Shown here one piece after another: positions 23,580 to 35,153 of a stretch of DNA of 64,000 bases. Below the pieces are notes generated by a model. It searched no databases, was not told the DNA's origin, and saw only the letters and a program-made list of their open reading frames with translations. The position numbers and the translations under genes were made by a program. This stretch comes from Agriotes lineatus (lineage: Eukaryota > Arthropoda > Insecta > Coleoptera > Elateridae). The DNA is taken from positions 48,129,763-48,193,762 of the forward strand of contig OW679202.1 of the NCBI GenBank assembly GCA_940337035.1. Direction: 5' to 3'. Position 1 is the first letter of the stretch. Every line of letters begins with the position of its first letter.

Positions 23580-25128
23580 TAGACATGAGAAAAGTAGTTC
23601 GTTACGATGAACTAGTTCTTACGAACTAGTTCGTAGAAAAGAATCATTCAATATACTAGTTTGTTCACGAACTATAATGCATGCGCAAGCATTTAGGTAA
23701 TCGGTATAAAGGTTGAACGAAGAAGGAATATGCAGAAATGCATATTTGCAAGTCGATCTAGATCACTTGCAAGCGGTGCAGTTGTGTGGACTGGCTGATC
23801 AGTTCGACTACATTATTTTGTACTAATTTATGGAATCATTTTGATAATTCTGCAGATAGTAAGAAAGCAAAGTGTAATTATTGCACACAACTTGGTATTT
23901 TCGTTTATTTGACTGAATGTTACAAGGCTCAAGCTATGAATGAATCCACAAGTTTTAGCCACCCTGCATTTGCTTCGACCCCCTGTGGGTGCAGGAACTG
24001 ATGTGATGTGTATTGTTAATGACACTGTCAGTTTATATAAAATTCAGATTAGCAGGTTAGGTTTTGCGTCAGTCTGTATTAAATAACAAAACCTATCTTT
24101 GTGATTTGACATAAAGTGACACTAGCCTGCAGTACCGTCAAACGTATAATACGAATCACAGGTGACTCGACTTATAAATTTATCTGCTCTCTCGGTATAA
24201 TATTACCAAACACTACATATTTTGAATATATTTTTAGTTGTTGATAAACAGATAAACATATGTTGAATGGTTTTGCGTTCTTTTTATAAAAATATTACTT
24301 AGAATCTTTCTTTTAAATAAAATACAATGTTTTATTACTTTTATCTAACGCAAAATATATACCTCACACTAACCCACAAAAATTAAATTATGTAATAATA
24401 AATAAAATAATATGCGACGCACACCGGGTGGTGTAGCTTGAACAAGCGTCCACGTTTGATAAGCAGAGTTAAGCAACGCTCTCTCTCGTCAGAACTTGGA
24501 TGGGAGTTCCACGACTGCTTCTCCCGGCACCTTGTGGTATGGCTGCCACGAAAAAAAGTTGGTCCCGGTTGTCATAATAACATCATGACAGTCGCTAGTG
24601 GGGTTGAAAGTCCCCATAAAATGTACAGTGACGCCTATAATTGGCCTAACGGCTGTTGGTAGAGTGCGGAATAAAATAAAATAAAATATGTAGTTAACAA
24701 CAGACAATAAGTTGAGTTTCATTTGCAGCAAGTGTTATCATAATAAAGCAGTTATTTGTTGTGCGGAGCTCCAATGGGCCCAAACAAAAGTTGTTTCTAT
24801 TTATTTACTTCGCAACATCGTGAGCTATGAACGAAGGTATGGGTTACGAGGCAACGGGCGAGCAAACCGTTGTCATTAGCCGATTATCGCGACAGGCGAC
24901 CAACAAAATTTCATTCGTTGGTTTCACGTTCAAACAGTACTAAGAATGATTCGTATTACAGTAGTTTGCGAACTAAGGACCAATCGATTACGTAATTCAT
25001 ATTAAAGATTGCTAAAAGTTTGATAGTTCATTTTGAAGTAGTTCGTTTCAAGGTGGTGAACTAGTCCATTTAGTTCACCTAAAAGAATCATTCATTTTAT
25101 CAGTTTGTTCGCGAACTACGCAATTCGA
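23580..25128. mobile_element. Non-autonomous hAT-type element with a 5S SINE inside
   Basis: The 8-bp sequence GTATCAAC flanks it exactly (23572-23579 and 25129-25136). Near both ends are inverted GAACTAGTTC-like motifs and AAAAGAATCATTCA, oriented as mirror images. The outermost bases match poorly (TAGACATGAG versus TCGAATTGCG when inverted), so the boundary rests mainly on the duplication. No transposase is readable. Confidence 0.55.
24418..24690 (+). repeat. 5S rRNA-derived SINE, copy 1
   Basis: The 5' part contains AGAGTTAAGCAACGC and ACTTGGATGGGAG, matching the internal control region of 5S rRNA (GAAGTTAAGCAACG, ACTTGGATGGGTGACCG). It starts CACCGGGTGGTGTAGCTTGA, has a body with ACGCCTATAATTGGCCTAAC, and ends in AATAAAAT repeats. 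Compared with the copy at 41277 it has about 75 extra bases in the middle. This is the structure of a SINE3-type element: 5S promoter head, unrelated body, simple tail. Confidence 0.85.
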
Positions 25129-25136
25129 GTATCAAC

Positions 25137-26343
25137 TGCCAATAACCTTATTTATCAAACAAAACTTGTTCATTTCAACAATTGAAATCTAACAAATCTA
25201 CAAAATAGCACTGGAATACTTCTATAGTGGAAAAATATGTAACTAGAAAAACTAATCTATTGCTTTAATTACCCTTAATTGATTATAACTCACGTTAATA
25301 TATTAATCCAATGTTACAAAATATGTTCACAATGGAGACGTAGTACTACGGACTGAAAATGTTTATAGATCTGACTTGATCCTATTCTTCTACCAAATTT
25401 TATTGTGGACTCTTGAAAACAAATTGAACAGCCATAGTCTGCAAACATTCATTTTTATTTTGTACTAGTGAGTCACCCGAACTACGCTTCAGTTCGCTAA
25501 ATTAAGAGGGCCGCCCGCGTGATAGGCGAGCACTCTACCCCAGGTCTACCGTAGCCCACGTCGACAGGCGCTCTGCTCCGCTACTTAGAGGATTTAATTA
25601 AATTACAACTTTTTCGTACTTTTTTTGTAAATAAAAACCGACCTACAATCTAAGTCTAAAAATTAGCAAAATTTTAAGCCATCATACAACTTAATCGGGC
25701 CAGTATCTTTGGAGGAGATAGCGAACAAACATACAAAGAGAACTACGATTTTATGTTATAAGATGTAAGTATTATAGAAGACACTTTATTTAGTACTTAG
25801 TATGCTCATCACAAGACAGACCTTCAGTCTTTCTTCTGCTACTACTAAGCTTTTGTTCTAGGCTGGGTGATGCACCTGTTTTTCAGGTAATTTTTCAGTT
25901 CCTCAACTACAAAGTGTAGCGATAAAATTTGTGCTATTACTGTTAAATGGCGTTGAAAAGTGACACAGTATCCTGTAGCACGGGCAAATGATATTGAATC
26001 AGCGCTTCGCTTGATAATTGCCATCCTATACTTATCGACTTGAAAATTTTTGAACACGTCTTCTACTCAGTGCCCTCTCCGAGTGGATGTGTATGTGCTA
26101 TCAAAGCCAAAGTGCTAGTTTGCGTCTATGCTCATGGTGTTAGCTGTCATTAGTAATTTGACACAATTGTTAAATAAGGTTGTGATTGATATCAGTTGCC
26201 ACTATTACTTATACATATATAGTACCTATTAGTACTGAGACGGTAATACTACTATATCGGAATTTAAATTTAAAAAGTAAAAAAACCTTTTGAACAACCA
26301 AAATTGGAAGACGTTAACTGTCATTAAGTGTTTAATAGATAGC
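25137..26343. other. Intergenic DNA before the Jockey element
   Basis: Only the tRNA-like fragment at 25455-25590 is recognised. The minus-strand frame at 25845-26057 has no known domain. Confidence 0.45.
25455..25590 (-). repeat. Possible tRNA-derived SINE fragment
   Basis: On the minus strand, GGGGTAGAGTGCTCGCCTAT followed by CACGCGGGCGGCC resembles the D-arm to anticodon-arm part of a tRNA. A weak B-box-like GTAGTTCGGGTGACTC follows. There is no good acceptor stem, so an intact tRNA gene is not supported. Confidence 0.4.
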
Positions 26344-26534
26344 ACGCCTGTGCTAGCTTTGAACGCGATCGGTCGTGCCGTATGTTCGAGCATTATCAGT
26401 GACCTTAACTGCTTCCTATCAACTAAAATTTTTATTAACTCATATGCAACGTGTATTTTATTATTCCAAATCTGGTGCACTAGTTTTTACTACCTACTGT
26501 GGCCCTTGTGGCCTAGCAGCCGTTACTAACCATC

Positions 26535-27438
26535 ATGTCCAATGAAAAAGTAAACAACAAGCGTGATTCAAGTGCAATTTCCTCCGATACAGATGATCCC
26601 AACAAAAGATATTTACTTGATCCAAAAAAACTACTAACTGCAAACAAATTTTATCTACCTGCCAGAGCATCACCTAATATTATAAATCAAGGCAGCAAAA
26701 CTAAACCACCTGAAGAAAATATGGAAACTAATCAACAAACACCTGCTCAAAAACCAAGGATCCCACCAATATACCTGCATGAAGGTAAAAATTATCAAGA
26801 AGGGCTGGAAGATATCCAACGCAAAGCAAAAGAACAATTTACAACAGCTTATAAAGCTAATTTCTTACGCATTAATCTAACTGACTCTGATGACTATCGA
26901 AAATTAACCAAATATTATGACTGACATAATATTAAATATCATACGTTTAAAAATCTCAATTCCCAAACCCTCTCGGTAGTACTGCGAAGTGTGCCCATTT
27001 CCTTAACAGAAGAGCAAATAAAGAACGAATCAATAAACCTTCATTTTCCTGCCAACAAAGTTACGAGATTGTATAGCAAGGCCAAATATCCAATTCCTGT
27101 TTGTGCAGTTGAACTTGTCAAAAACGAAAAAAGCCAACAAAATATTCGTTCTTAACGAACTAAATCATTGCATTATCAGCATTGAACCTAGACGCAAATC
27201 TTTTGATATACCCCAGTGCTCACGCTGTCAATTGTTTGGCCACACCAAGAATTACTGCAGACTCACTCCATGCTGTGTAAAATGCAAACAATCCCATCAT
27301 TATAAAGACTGTCCTAAAACAACTAATGAAAAGCCTCAATGTGTAAACTGCAAAGGTGAACATTCAGCGAATTATAGAGGATGCCCATACTTTCAGTCGC
27401 TATCACAAAAAACTAGAAACTTGTCCGCCCTTTCTTGA
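26535..27438 (+). pseudogene. Jockey ORF1 (Gag-like, zinc knuckles), broken
   Basis: The first frame runs 129 codons from MSNEKVNNKRD to a TGA at 26922. The same frame then continues with LSVVLRSVPISLTEEQI, and a frameshift near 27100 moves to the frame ending at 27438. That last part holds three CCHC-type knuckles (CSRCQLFGHTKNYC, CVKCKQSHHYKDC, CVNCKGEHSANYRGC) preceded by the domain usual before them in Jockey Gag. The family's role is RNA binding and delivery of the RNP to DNA. One stop and one frameshift make it non-functional. Confidence 0.9.
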
Positions 27439-27686
27439 TGCAATACTCCTTTTGAAACAAACCTGTCAATTTCCCACCCCTACCGAATTCTAACAAACAA
27501 CAATCAAATATACAAACAAACCCCCTCATCCATACCTACCAACTCCTACTGTAATTCAAAATGTTCACAATTAGGAATCATCGGACCTAGCAACGGTAAT
27601 ACTGAAAACACTACTAGAACTACTTACACCTCACCTTGACAAAATTAAATCTGCTCTAATCACGCTCCTACCCACACTTTCCAACA

Positions 27687-30600
27687 ATGGCAGTTAATCA
27701 GCCTAATCTTCACAATGCAAGTTGGAATGCTGACGGCATCAAATCTAAACGTTCGGAATTCATATCCTTCGTAGCTAACCATAACATAGACATTGCATGT
27801 GTTAGCAAAACTCATTTGATTGACATGGAACATTTGAATATACCAGGATATACAGTCCTCAGGTATAACAGAACTGCACCGATAGCCTCTGGAGGTGTGA
27901 CAATTATAGCAAAGAAAAAACTATCTATTTGTCCATTACCAATACAAAATTTCGAAAGCATAGAAGTGGTCCTACAATTAATAGATAGCAGATCATAAAA
28001 ATCGTAAGCGTATATAAAGAACCCAACAAAATATTATCAGAACTCTTCAAACTTTATTTAGCAGTAACGAATCAACATATGTTATTGGTGACCTGAACTG
28101 CAAGAACACCATTTGGGGATGTAGGGTAAAAAATCAAAACGGACAACGATTACTGAACTACGCTAATACACATGCAATCCAAATCTCAGCACCTGCCACT
28201 CCAACACACTACCGATACCGTATTGATCATCAACCTGACATTCTAAATATTATCTTTCACAAAAACAATAGACTTCCTATCTCTCAAACTGTCATCGCCG
28301 ATCTAGATTCGGACCATCTTCCGATAATTCTTCACCAAGATACCATATGAAGTTAAACAGCTGCCAAGACTTATCAACGGCTGAGTTGACTGAAGAAATT
28401 TTAAAGAAAAAATGGATGAAACAATACACTGCCCAGTACAGATGGGTGCGTGACATGAAAACAGTGGGGTCATGCCGGGTCCCGCCGTGAACGTGAGTAA
28501 TAATTAAAAATCGGTCTGTGAACGTGAGTGAAAATTTCCAGGGTGTGATTCACGTTTCACGTTAAATATTTAGTAACAAATAAAAGACTGTAAGGTGCCC
28601 CGCTCCCCGACATGTGGAAGATCTAGAGGTGGAGCGGAAAGTGTGGTGTGAATGTTGTGTCTACAGTCAATCGCCTGTCTGCGTCTATAGGCGACCAAGT
28701 AGAACTTACTTTTAGTTCCTCGGACGTAAAAGTACTTTTTAACCTAGGAATTAAAAGTGTTTCCTAGCAACATATACTTTCTTGTACTCTTATCAGTAAG
28801 GGAAACGGAAATTCCAATGACAGTTTTTGGTATTAAAAGTAATGTCTTTGAAGATGGTTGCAGGAAACGTTTTTGCGAGAAATCAGTATTTATCCCGTGT
28901 TGTAAGTTATTGTAGTCAATTTTCATCTATTTCATTTTGTATCTACTATTCTGATTGCAACATACCACGTAAATTATTTCACATGCAAAACATATTTTAT
29001 TTTAGTTTTTAATTCTTTTGCGGGTTCTTTATTAGTTTTAAATTTGAACGTTCTGTTCTATCTGAATTAGGATTTTCAAATAAAAGCTGCGGGTCACGTT
29101 GTGAGTGGCGGGTCACGCCGTGAACCTGAGTATGAATGTAAGTGTTTAAAGCAAGCGTGAAACGTGCGTGACGTGAGTGAATACTCACTCACGCGCCCAT
29201 CTCTACTGCCCAGCGCTGCAAACTGCCACATAAATAAATACAGCCATTACTACACTTCAGAATGCTGTTAATCTCTCCATTCAAGAAGCAACAACTATCC
29301 AGCGCCCACATAAGCCGAACTACCTTCAGCCACTCCTCGAAATATTAAATTTAATTCGAAAAAAAGACAGAGTTAGAAGAGAATGGCAGTGGTGGATGTC
29401 CCCACTTCAACAGCAATTACTACATCAATTAAATCGTCAAGTCAAACTGGCCCTCGACAACGCACAGAATAAGTACTTACAGGAGATACATAGAAGAACT
29501 GCAGTCCAAGGACCCTTTGATGTGGCAAGCAACAAGGCGAATAATAAGAAAATCACCTACCTCATCACCATTGAAACATAATGGCATCCTACTAACCACA
29601 GATGAAGAAAAATGCAAGCTGTTTGCAAGCCATTTAGAAAAAGTATTCACAACTACAATCTCTGACGATAAAATAGAAGGAACACAACAGATCAAAAATT
29701 TTGTTGCAGAAAACATCCCCACCTCTATTGGAACTATAAAACCAGTTACCCCAACTGAATTAGCTGGATACATTAAAAAACTACCAAATAAAGAAGCACC
29801 TGGAACTGATCAAATTCCAAATATTATTCTTAAAAACTTCACAAGAAAAGCCACATGCTACCTAACTGCAATTAATAATGCTTGTCTTAGAGCAGGTTAT
29901 TTTCCGGATTCCTGGAAGATTGCACATATTGTGATGTTTAATAAACCAGGCCTATTAACCTTTTAACAGCATTTTCTAAACTTCTCAAAAAATGTAGCCA
30001 CGCTTAATAATAAAATAAACAAGACCATTTCGGCTTTTCAATTCGGTTTTAGACCAAAGCATTCTACCAGTCACCAGCTTTCAAGAATTTAGGAAATTAT
30101 CGAAAAAGGTTTTGAATCTAAGCAACACACGCTCATTGCTTTTATTGACATAGCCAAGGCCTTCGACACAGTGTAGATAGGTGGTCTAATATAAAAATTA
30201 TTAAATATTAATTTACCAAACTATCTATTGTAAATTCTGAAATTCTTTCTCGACAACAGCAGATTTCAAGTTAGGATCAATGCTACCATGTCATCCACTA
30301 AAAACATATCGGCTAGAATTCCTCAAGGGTCGATATTGGGACCCATCCTTTACAACATTTTTATGTATGATATTACTCGAATGAACCACTCGTCTATTGC
30401 AATGTATGCTGACGATACCGCCGTCATCACACAGAATGAAGATATAAACACCGCAGCACAACACTCACAATCTAGTATGGACGAATTAAGCGAAAGGTTA
30501 AAATCATGGAATATCTCACTAAACCCAAACAAATATGACACCAAAATCTTCACTCTAAGATTTCTTATAGTGCCACCCAACATTATAATAAACGACCAAT

Positions 30601-31118
30601 CTATTCCCTGGAATCCATGGGACAAAGCTGTCAAATACCTTGGGAGTTTATTTAGACAAACGACTGATCTGGAAATTCCACATAAACAAAAAACTGAACG
30701 AATGCCACTCTAGAGTAAGCCAACTATATCTTATATTAAACAGAAACTCCCCATTGAAACTAGAATATTCCCTCCTTATTTACACATCCCTTCTACGATC
30801 AACAATGACCTACGCCTGCGCAGTATGGGGGGCTGCATCCAATTCTACAATTAAAGATTGCAATCATTTCAAAGCAAAATCCTTCGCATTGCAACAAATG
30901 CCCCTTGGTTCTTTCACACCACCCAATTACACAACAATCTACAAATACCCACTATACAATAATTTATTAAAAAGTATACTAAAACATTTTATAACAAAAT
31001 AAGTGAGTGTCCAGGTGCTGTCAGCAATTCACTAGGCACTAGACAAATTCACAGACGACTAAAACGCAAACTTCCACAAGACCTGCTCTCAACAGATGAC
31101 GAAGAACTTAGCGAATGA
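27687..31118 (+). pseudogene. Jockey ORF2 (endonuclease and RT), interrupted
   Basis: It starts MAVNQPNLHNASWNADGI, the APE endonuclease opening. Frame changes begin near 27998; a metal-site block with TYVIGDLNCKN-like coding lies near 28080 and a SDHLPI block near 28310. After the MITE the linker resumes at 29214. RT motifs are AFIDIAKAFDTV (about 30150), RIPQGSILGPILYNIFM (about 30315), and MYADDTAVI (about 30405), then KYLGVYLDKRL across a frameshift near 30645. The C-terminus ends at TGA 31116-31118. At least four frame breaks and stops are visible, so no active enzyme is made. Confidence 0.9.
28437..29205. mobile_element. hAT MITE inserted in Jockey ORF2
   Basis: Ends TACAGATGGGTGCGTGA and TCACGCGCCCATCTCTA are inverted copies with two differences. 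CTGCCCAG flanks it exactly (28429-28436 and 29206-29213). Inside, both ends carry many short CACGTTC/GAACGTGAG/CGTGAGTGA motifs. No transposase is encoded. The insertion is younger than the Jockey copy. Confidence 0.93.
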
Positions 31119-31242
31119 GGATCTCCAATGGAGCCGCCCTCTCCACGTGAATATTGTGAATAGTGCAACATGTGTTAACAATTCTGTGTGTAGCTAATAC
31201 AGCTGGTCCGGATATATGTTTATTAAAAAAAAAATAGATAGC

Positions 31243-34000
31243 GCCACGAGGACCACGACTTATTTTCTCAGAATATGGTTTTAAGTGGCTTTGGTTACTA
31301 TTTGCCAGTTTAGTTAATGCGTAGCAATTTTTACTGTAGAGTTTGGTTCAGTAAAATACACGTTTGTGGAAAACAATAACCTTCCTTTATTTATATTTAA
31401 ACAAATATACACATATACACATCCGTTAGTATTACACAATTGCAAATACGAATTGTAAGTAGCCCAGTTTTCGTTACTGACTTAGCAAAATACGTACACG
31501 CGCACATGAGGTGATTGAACTGATCTGGGACAACTGATGTCGAAAACTAGGCTACTCGAGTTTATATAATAAGTGTTTGAATGAAGAAGTGCCGGCTATT
31601 CTTTCGGATACAATAGCATTGTCCAGCCGATTCGCTCTATTGTGACAGGCAAGGGATGGCTTCCGATAATAAAATTGCATGTGCTTCTTTTATATTCCAG
31701 AATTTATAACTGTATTGTGACCAGGGTTGGTCATTGCTGTCTGCCTGGACATTTGGGTCACCAGGATATTTACTTAACTCTTCCTTTTGTCCTGGGGTGC
31801 CTTTACGCTTTTGACAGCCGTCCTGCTGTTTTTCGAATTTATATTTTGACGTTTTTGACGAGTTAGTCTGCATTGTTTGCGTGACGACACAAATCACACT
31901 TCCTAGACTGCACCTCGCGAACACTTTGTTTGCATATGTTGCACTGACGTTTATAGGCCATTTGTCACTCACGTTTTAGATAGCACTGACGTTTACAGAT
32001 TTAGAACTGCACTTAGTGTCAAATTTGAGTAGATTTAGAACTGCACTTAGTGTCAAGTTTGAGTTTATGACCATCCCTTGCACGACAGGCGTTTTTAAGT
32101 CAATTACCTTGATACGCTACATGGCTATGCCAGTAAAAGTAGGTAAAGTTTGTCTCATTACATGGCACTGAAGGAAGCAAGCTGATTGAGATGGGCGTTC
32201 ATAATTACATATAAAATAGGTAAAAATAACTTAATATTTCTAGTAAGATTGATACAATTAAACTAAACCCTTAGTAATGTAAATAACATTACATTGCAAA
32301 AAAAAAAATTTCGAGTAATAACGCTTCTCAGAGGGATTCTGATTTCCACTTAAACGCCTTTGCTGCTCGGCCAGGAATGCTTCGTAACACAGGCTTATCG
32401 GATGACGACGTAAGGAAGTAAGCCTACTCTTGCACGAAGCAAGTCTGATCGGGACGATCCAGCGTAATGGATGAAGCTTCACTTACTTCTACATACAGGG
32501 TGGGCCACAGAACTTGGCACCTTTAAATGGCCAAAATAGGCAACCCAAAGTACATCTACACTTGTAACGTGGATGTGTAGTATTTTTTAAATCATGCAGC
32601 GGATAGGGGTAGCTGTCAGGTTATAATTGCAAAATTAAAAATGTAACTGATCAATCTTTTCATGTTAATGTAAGGGTATTGAACGAGACTTAAATCCGCA
32701 TTTAAAGCCTCCACACGTAAATACTTTATTCTGACAATTGGATTATTCATTTCCTTGTTTAAGTCTACGTTAGAACGAGATGAATGTGAGTAAAATGCTG
32801 CTTTTTGTAAAAAGTTAATTACATTAGAACCAGTAAACGTAGAATTAAAATTTTTGTTGTATTGTTAAGCTTATGAAAAGTACTTTGTGGGCACCTCATT
32901 TAAAAAACAATGGCTCAACATTTTTTTCAAAAATAGGATTAATGTAAAAAACAATAAAAGTAGTATACATTTAAAAAATATAAGGTTTGTTTTTAGGATC
33001 CTCCATTTCTTAATTAATTGTACACAGAACAGTGTAAAGAAAATTAGATAATTTCTTTCGGTTTTTCTATAATGTTGTTTTTCATTTTTCTTGCATTTTA
33101 TCTACCTCTCACAAGCAAACGCGAATCTTCATAGCGCTTGCTCACTGGAACAACGCTTCAAGAAACCAGGATCGCACAATTACCCATTACAAATAGTCAG
33201 AATAATGTCGCTGTATCGTTGAGAGAAAATTGTTAGCTAATTGTACGCGTACTGAATCGTACATTGCAAGCATTCAGTAGTATTTAGCGAGCAAGTGCAA
33301 TCAGTGTTTTCATGCGGTTTTACCATAGGAAATGCCCTTCCATTCATTATTGCAACGATCAGTATTACTGGGTGTTAATCTTGTCGATTATAACATTTCT
33401 TGAATATGAGCATGTAGGCTATGCGTGTAGACCACTTACTCTGTAAGTATACAAGAGCGATGTAATAGCAGTAAGCGCACTGAGTAACTGTAATATTCGC
33501 ATCCCGCTTTATTCCACTGCAGAGAGTGGGACATGAAGTTGTGCTACGTTTGATCGGCCCACGTCGCCGCAAACAAAAACTAAACACCTAGTCCAATCTC
33601 CTTAATGATTAACATGAAAACACTAATATTAGTGTACAGAAAATGCCGAAGGAATACAGGTTTAGCATGGAATTTGTATATTCAACAGTATTCACAACAA
33701 AGACCAACATCTTAAACCTCCTGGCCCCTGCAATTTTCTATAAAGGAAAATAGCTTTTTTGCGCAGCAAAACCAGATACAAATGAAGAAAATTAAATTAC
33801 ATTTATCGAAGAGGTATTAGAATATTCCTTATATCAGCTAGAGAAATTTGAGCAGTGATTTGGGTATTAATAGAACTTCTGTCAGACAGTTAATTTAATT
33901 CATCTACCATGTTGTCTTAGTTCAAGATCTTACAGAAAATGATTTCGTACAGAGATGGCAGCTTTATTTTTACAACATTAAATTATTCTGGCTTTTTTTA
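31243..34000. other. Mostly unannotated DNA between two LINEs
   Basis: Supported items: the 34-bp duplication at 31997 and a CxxC pair on the minus strand near 31930 (ICKQSV... and CDLCRHANNAD), part of a short Cys-rich frame that resembles N-terminal zinc fingers of some LINE ORF1 proteins but is too short to name. A possible MITE end, TACAGGGTGGGCC, at 32495 has no partner. The rest shows nothing. Confidence 0.4.
31997..32064. repeat. 34-bp tandem duplication
   Basis: Two adjacent copies beginning AGATTTAGAACTGCACTTAG differ at one base (AAATTT versus AAGTTT), so the event is recent. Confidence 0.93.
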
Positions 34001-35153
34001 GCGACGACGCGAGTACCGTAAACACGGTTCTGTCACGCAGCGAGTGGTAACGAGTTGTATTTCAAGTGATATAGGGCGTTTGAAAGTGCTAAAGAGGGTT
34101 AAAAGAAAGCTAAAGAAAGGATAGATTAGGTGATTCATCTAAGTTCGAGTGATACGCGTAAAGATAAGTTTTTAGGAGCGATTTAGAACGTGTGATAACG
34201 TGAGACAGAGTTTAACCTAGGTCGGGCGCGAGCAGCTGTTTTGACGCTGCGCAAGCAATCACGGCAGAAAGGGAAAGCAAATGAACCACGAAAGGAAGCG
34301 AGAGAGAGAAAACGGCGCAGCAGCAAACGAGACAGAGAACCACGCTGGGTACTACGAGGTATTTACCAAAAGTAAAAAGACCATAAGATCGCCAGAACAA
34401 AGGAGGGCCGAGGAGGGAAGAAAGGAGAGCTCAAATAAAAGTAACACAGGAAGTGGAAATAAAGGTAACCAGAGCAAGGCAGTACTGAGAGCATCACCAC
34501 TAAAAGAAAGTGAACTTAATAAAAACATGGACAGGCTGAAAAATCTGCTGATGAGTATGAACTCGCAACTCATGGCACAACTACAGGAAATTAAAGAGGA
34601 TGTCAAAAGCACGAAAGAGGATGTCAAAAGCACCAAGGATGACATAAGTATTATCAACGACGGAATGAAAAAATACGGAGAAGAGATACGAGCCCTAAAA
34701 GAAGAGTTAATAAAGAAAGAAGTAGTTTGGGAGAAGGGAAACCAAGAACTAAGAGGAGAAATAGAGCTGCTAAAAACAAAACTGAAGAGCCAAGAAAAGC
34801 ACAACAAGAAAAATAATAATTAAAGGAGCAGAATTCAGGAACCAAAACCTAAATTTGAAACAGCAAGTTAAGGATTTCTTCCAACATCAAATGGGGATAA
34901 CAACTGCAGTAGTTAAAGATGCATACAAAGTGGGTAAACCAGAAGCAAAGGTAACAGTGGTGAAATGCAGAGATTTTCAACAAAAAATAGATATACTAAA
35001 AGAAAAACGGAAACTGCCCAGAGGTATATACATGGACTGCGATCTAACTATATATATATATAGAAGCACTTTAACCGCAAGCAGTTATGGCTGCCTTTCA
35101 GGCTTTCCTAATCCAAATCTTGGGACGGATTAACACCCATTTTTACTCTTCTT

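Larger units (their letters stand above)
26344..31232 (+). mobile_element. Full-length but dead Jockey-clade LINE
   Basis: The copy spans from a possible target duplication AATAGATAGC (26334-26343) to a poly(A) tail followed by the same ten bases (31233-31242). It has an ORF1 with zinc knuckles and an ORF2 with endonuclease and RT. Several frameshifts and stops break both. A 769-bp hAT MITE sits in ORF2. Without that insertion the element is about 4.1 kb, a normal Jockey length. Confidence 0.88.

Noticed and set aside
24418..24540. Genuine 5S rRNA gene
   Set aside because: Only the internal promoter part matches; the sequence before and after it is unrelated to 5S and ends in a SINE body with an A-rich tail.
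25500..25580. Intact tRNA gene on the minus strand
   Set aside because: Only the D-arm to anticodon region looks right; the T arm and acceptor stem are not found.
34352..34807. Long minus-strand frame over LINE A ORF1
   Set aside because: It is the antisense of the coiled-coil coding sequence; Ser/Leu/Phe-rich content is typical of such shadows.
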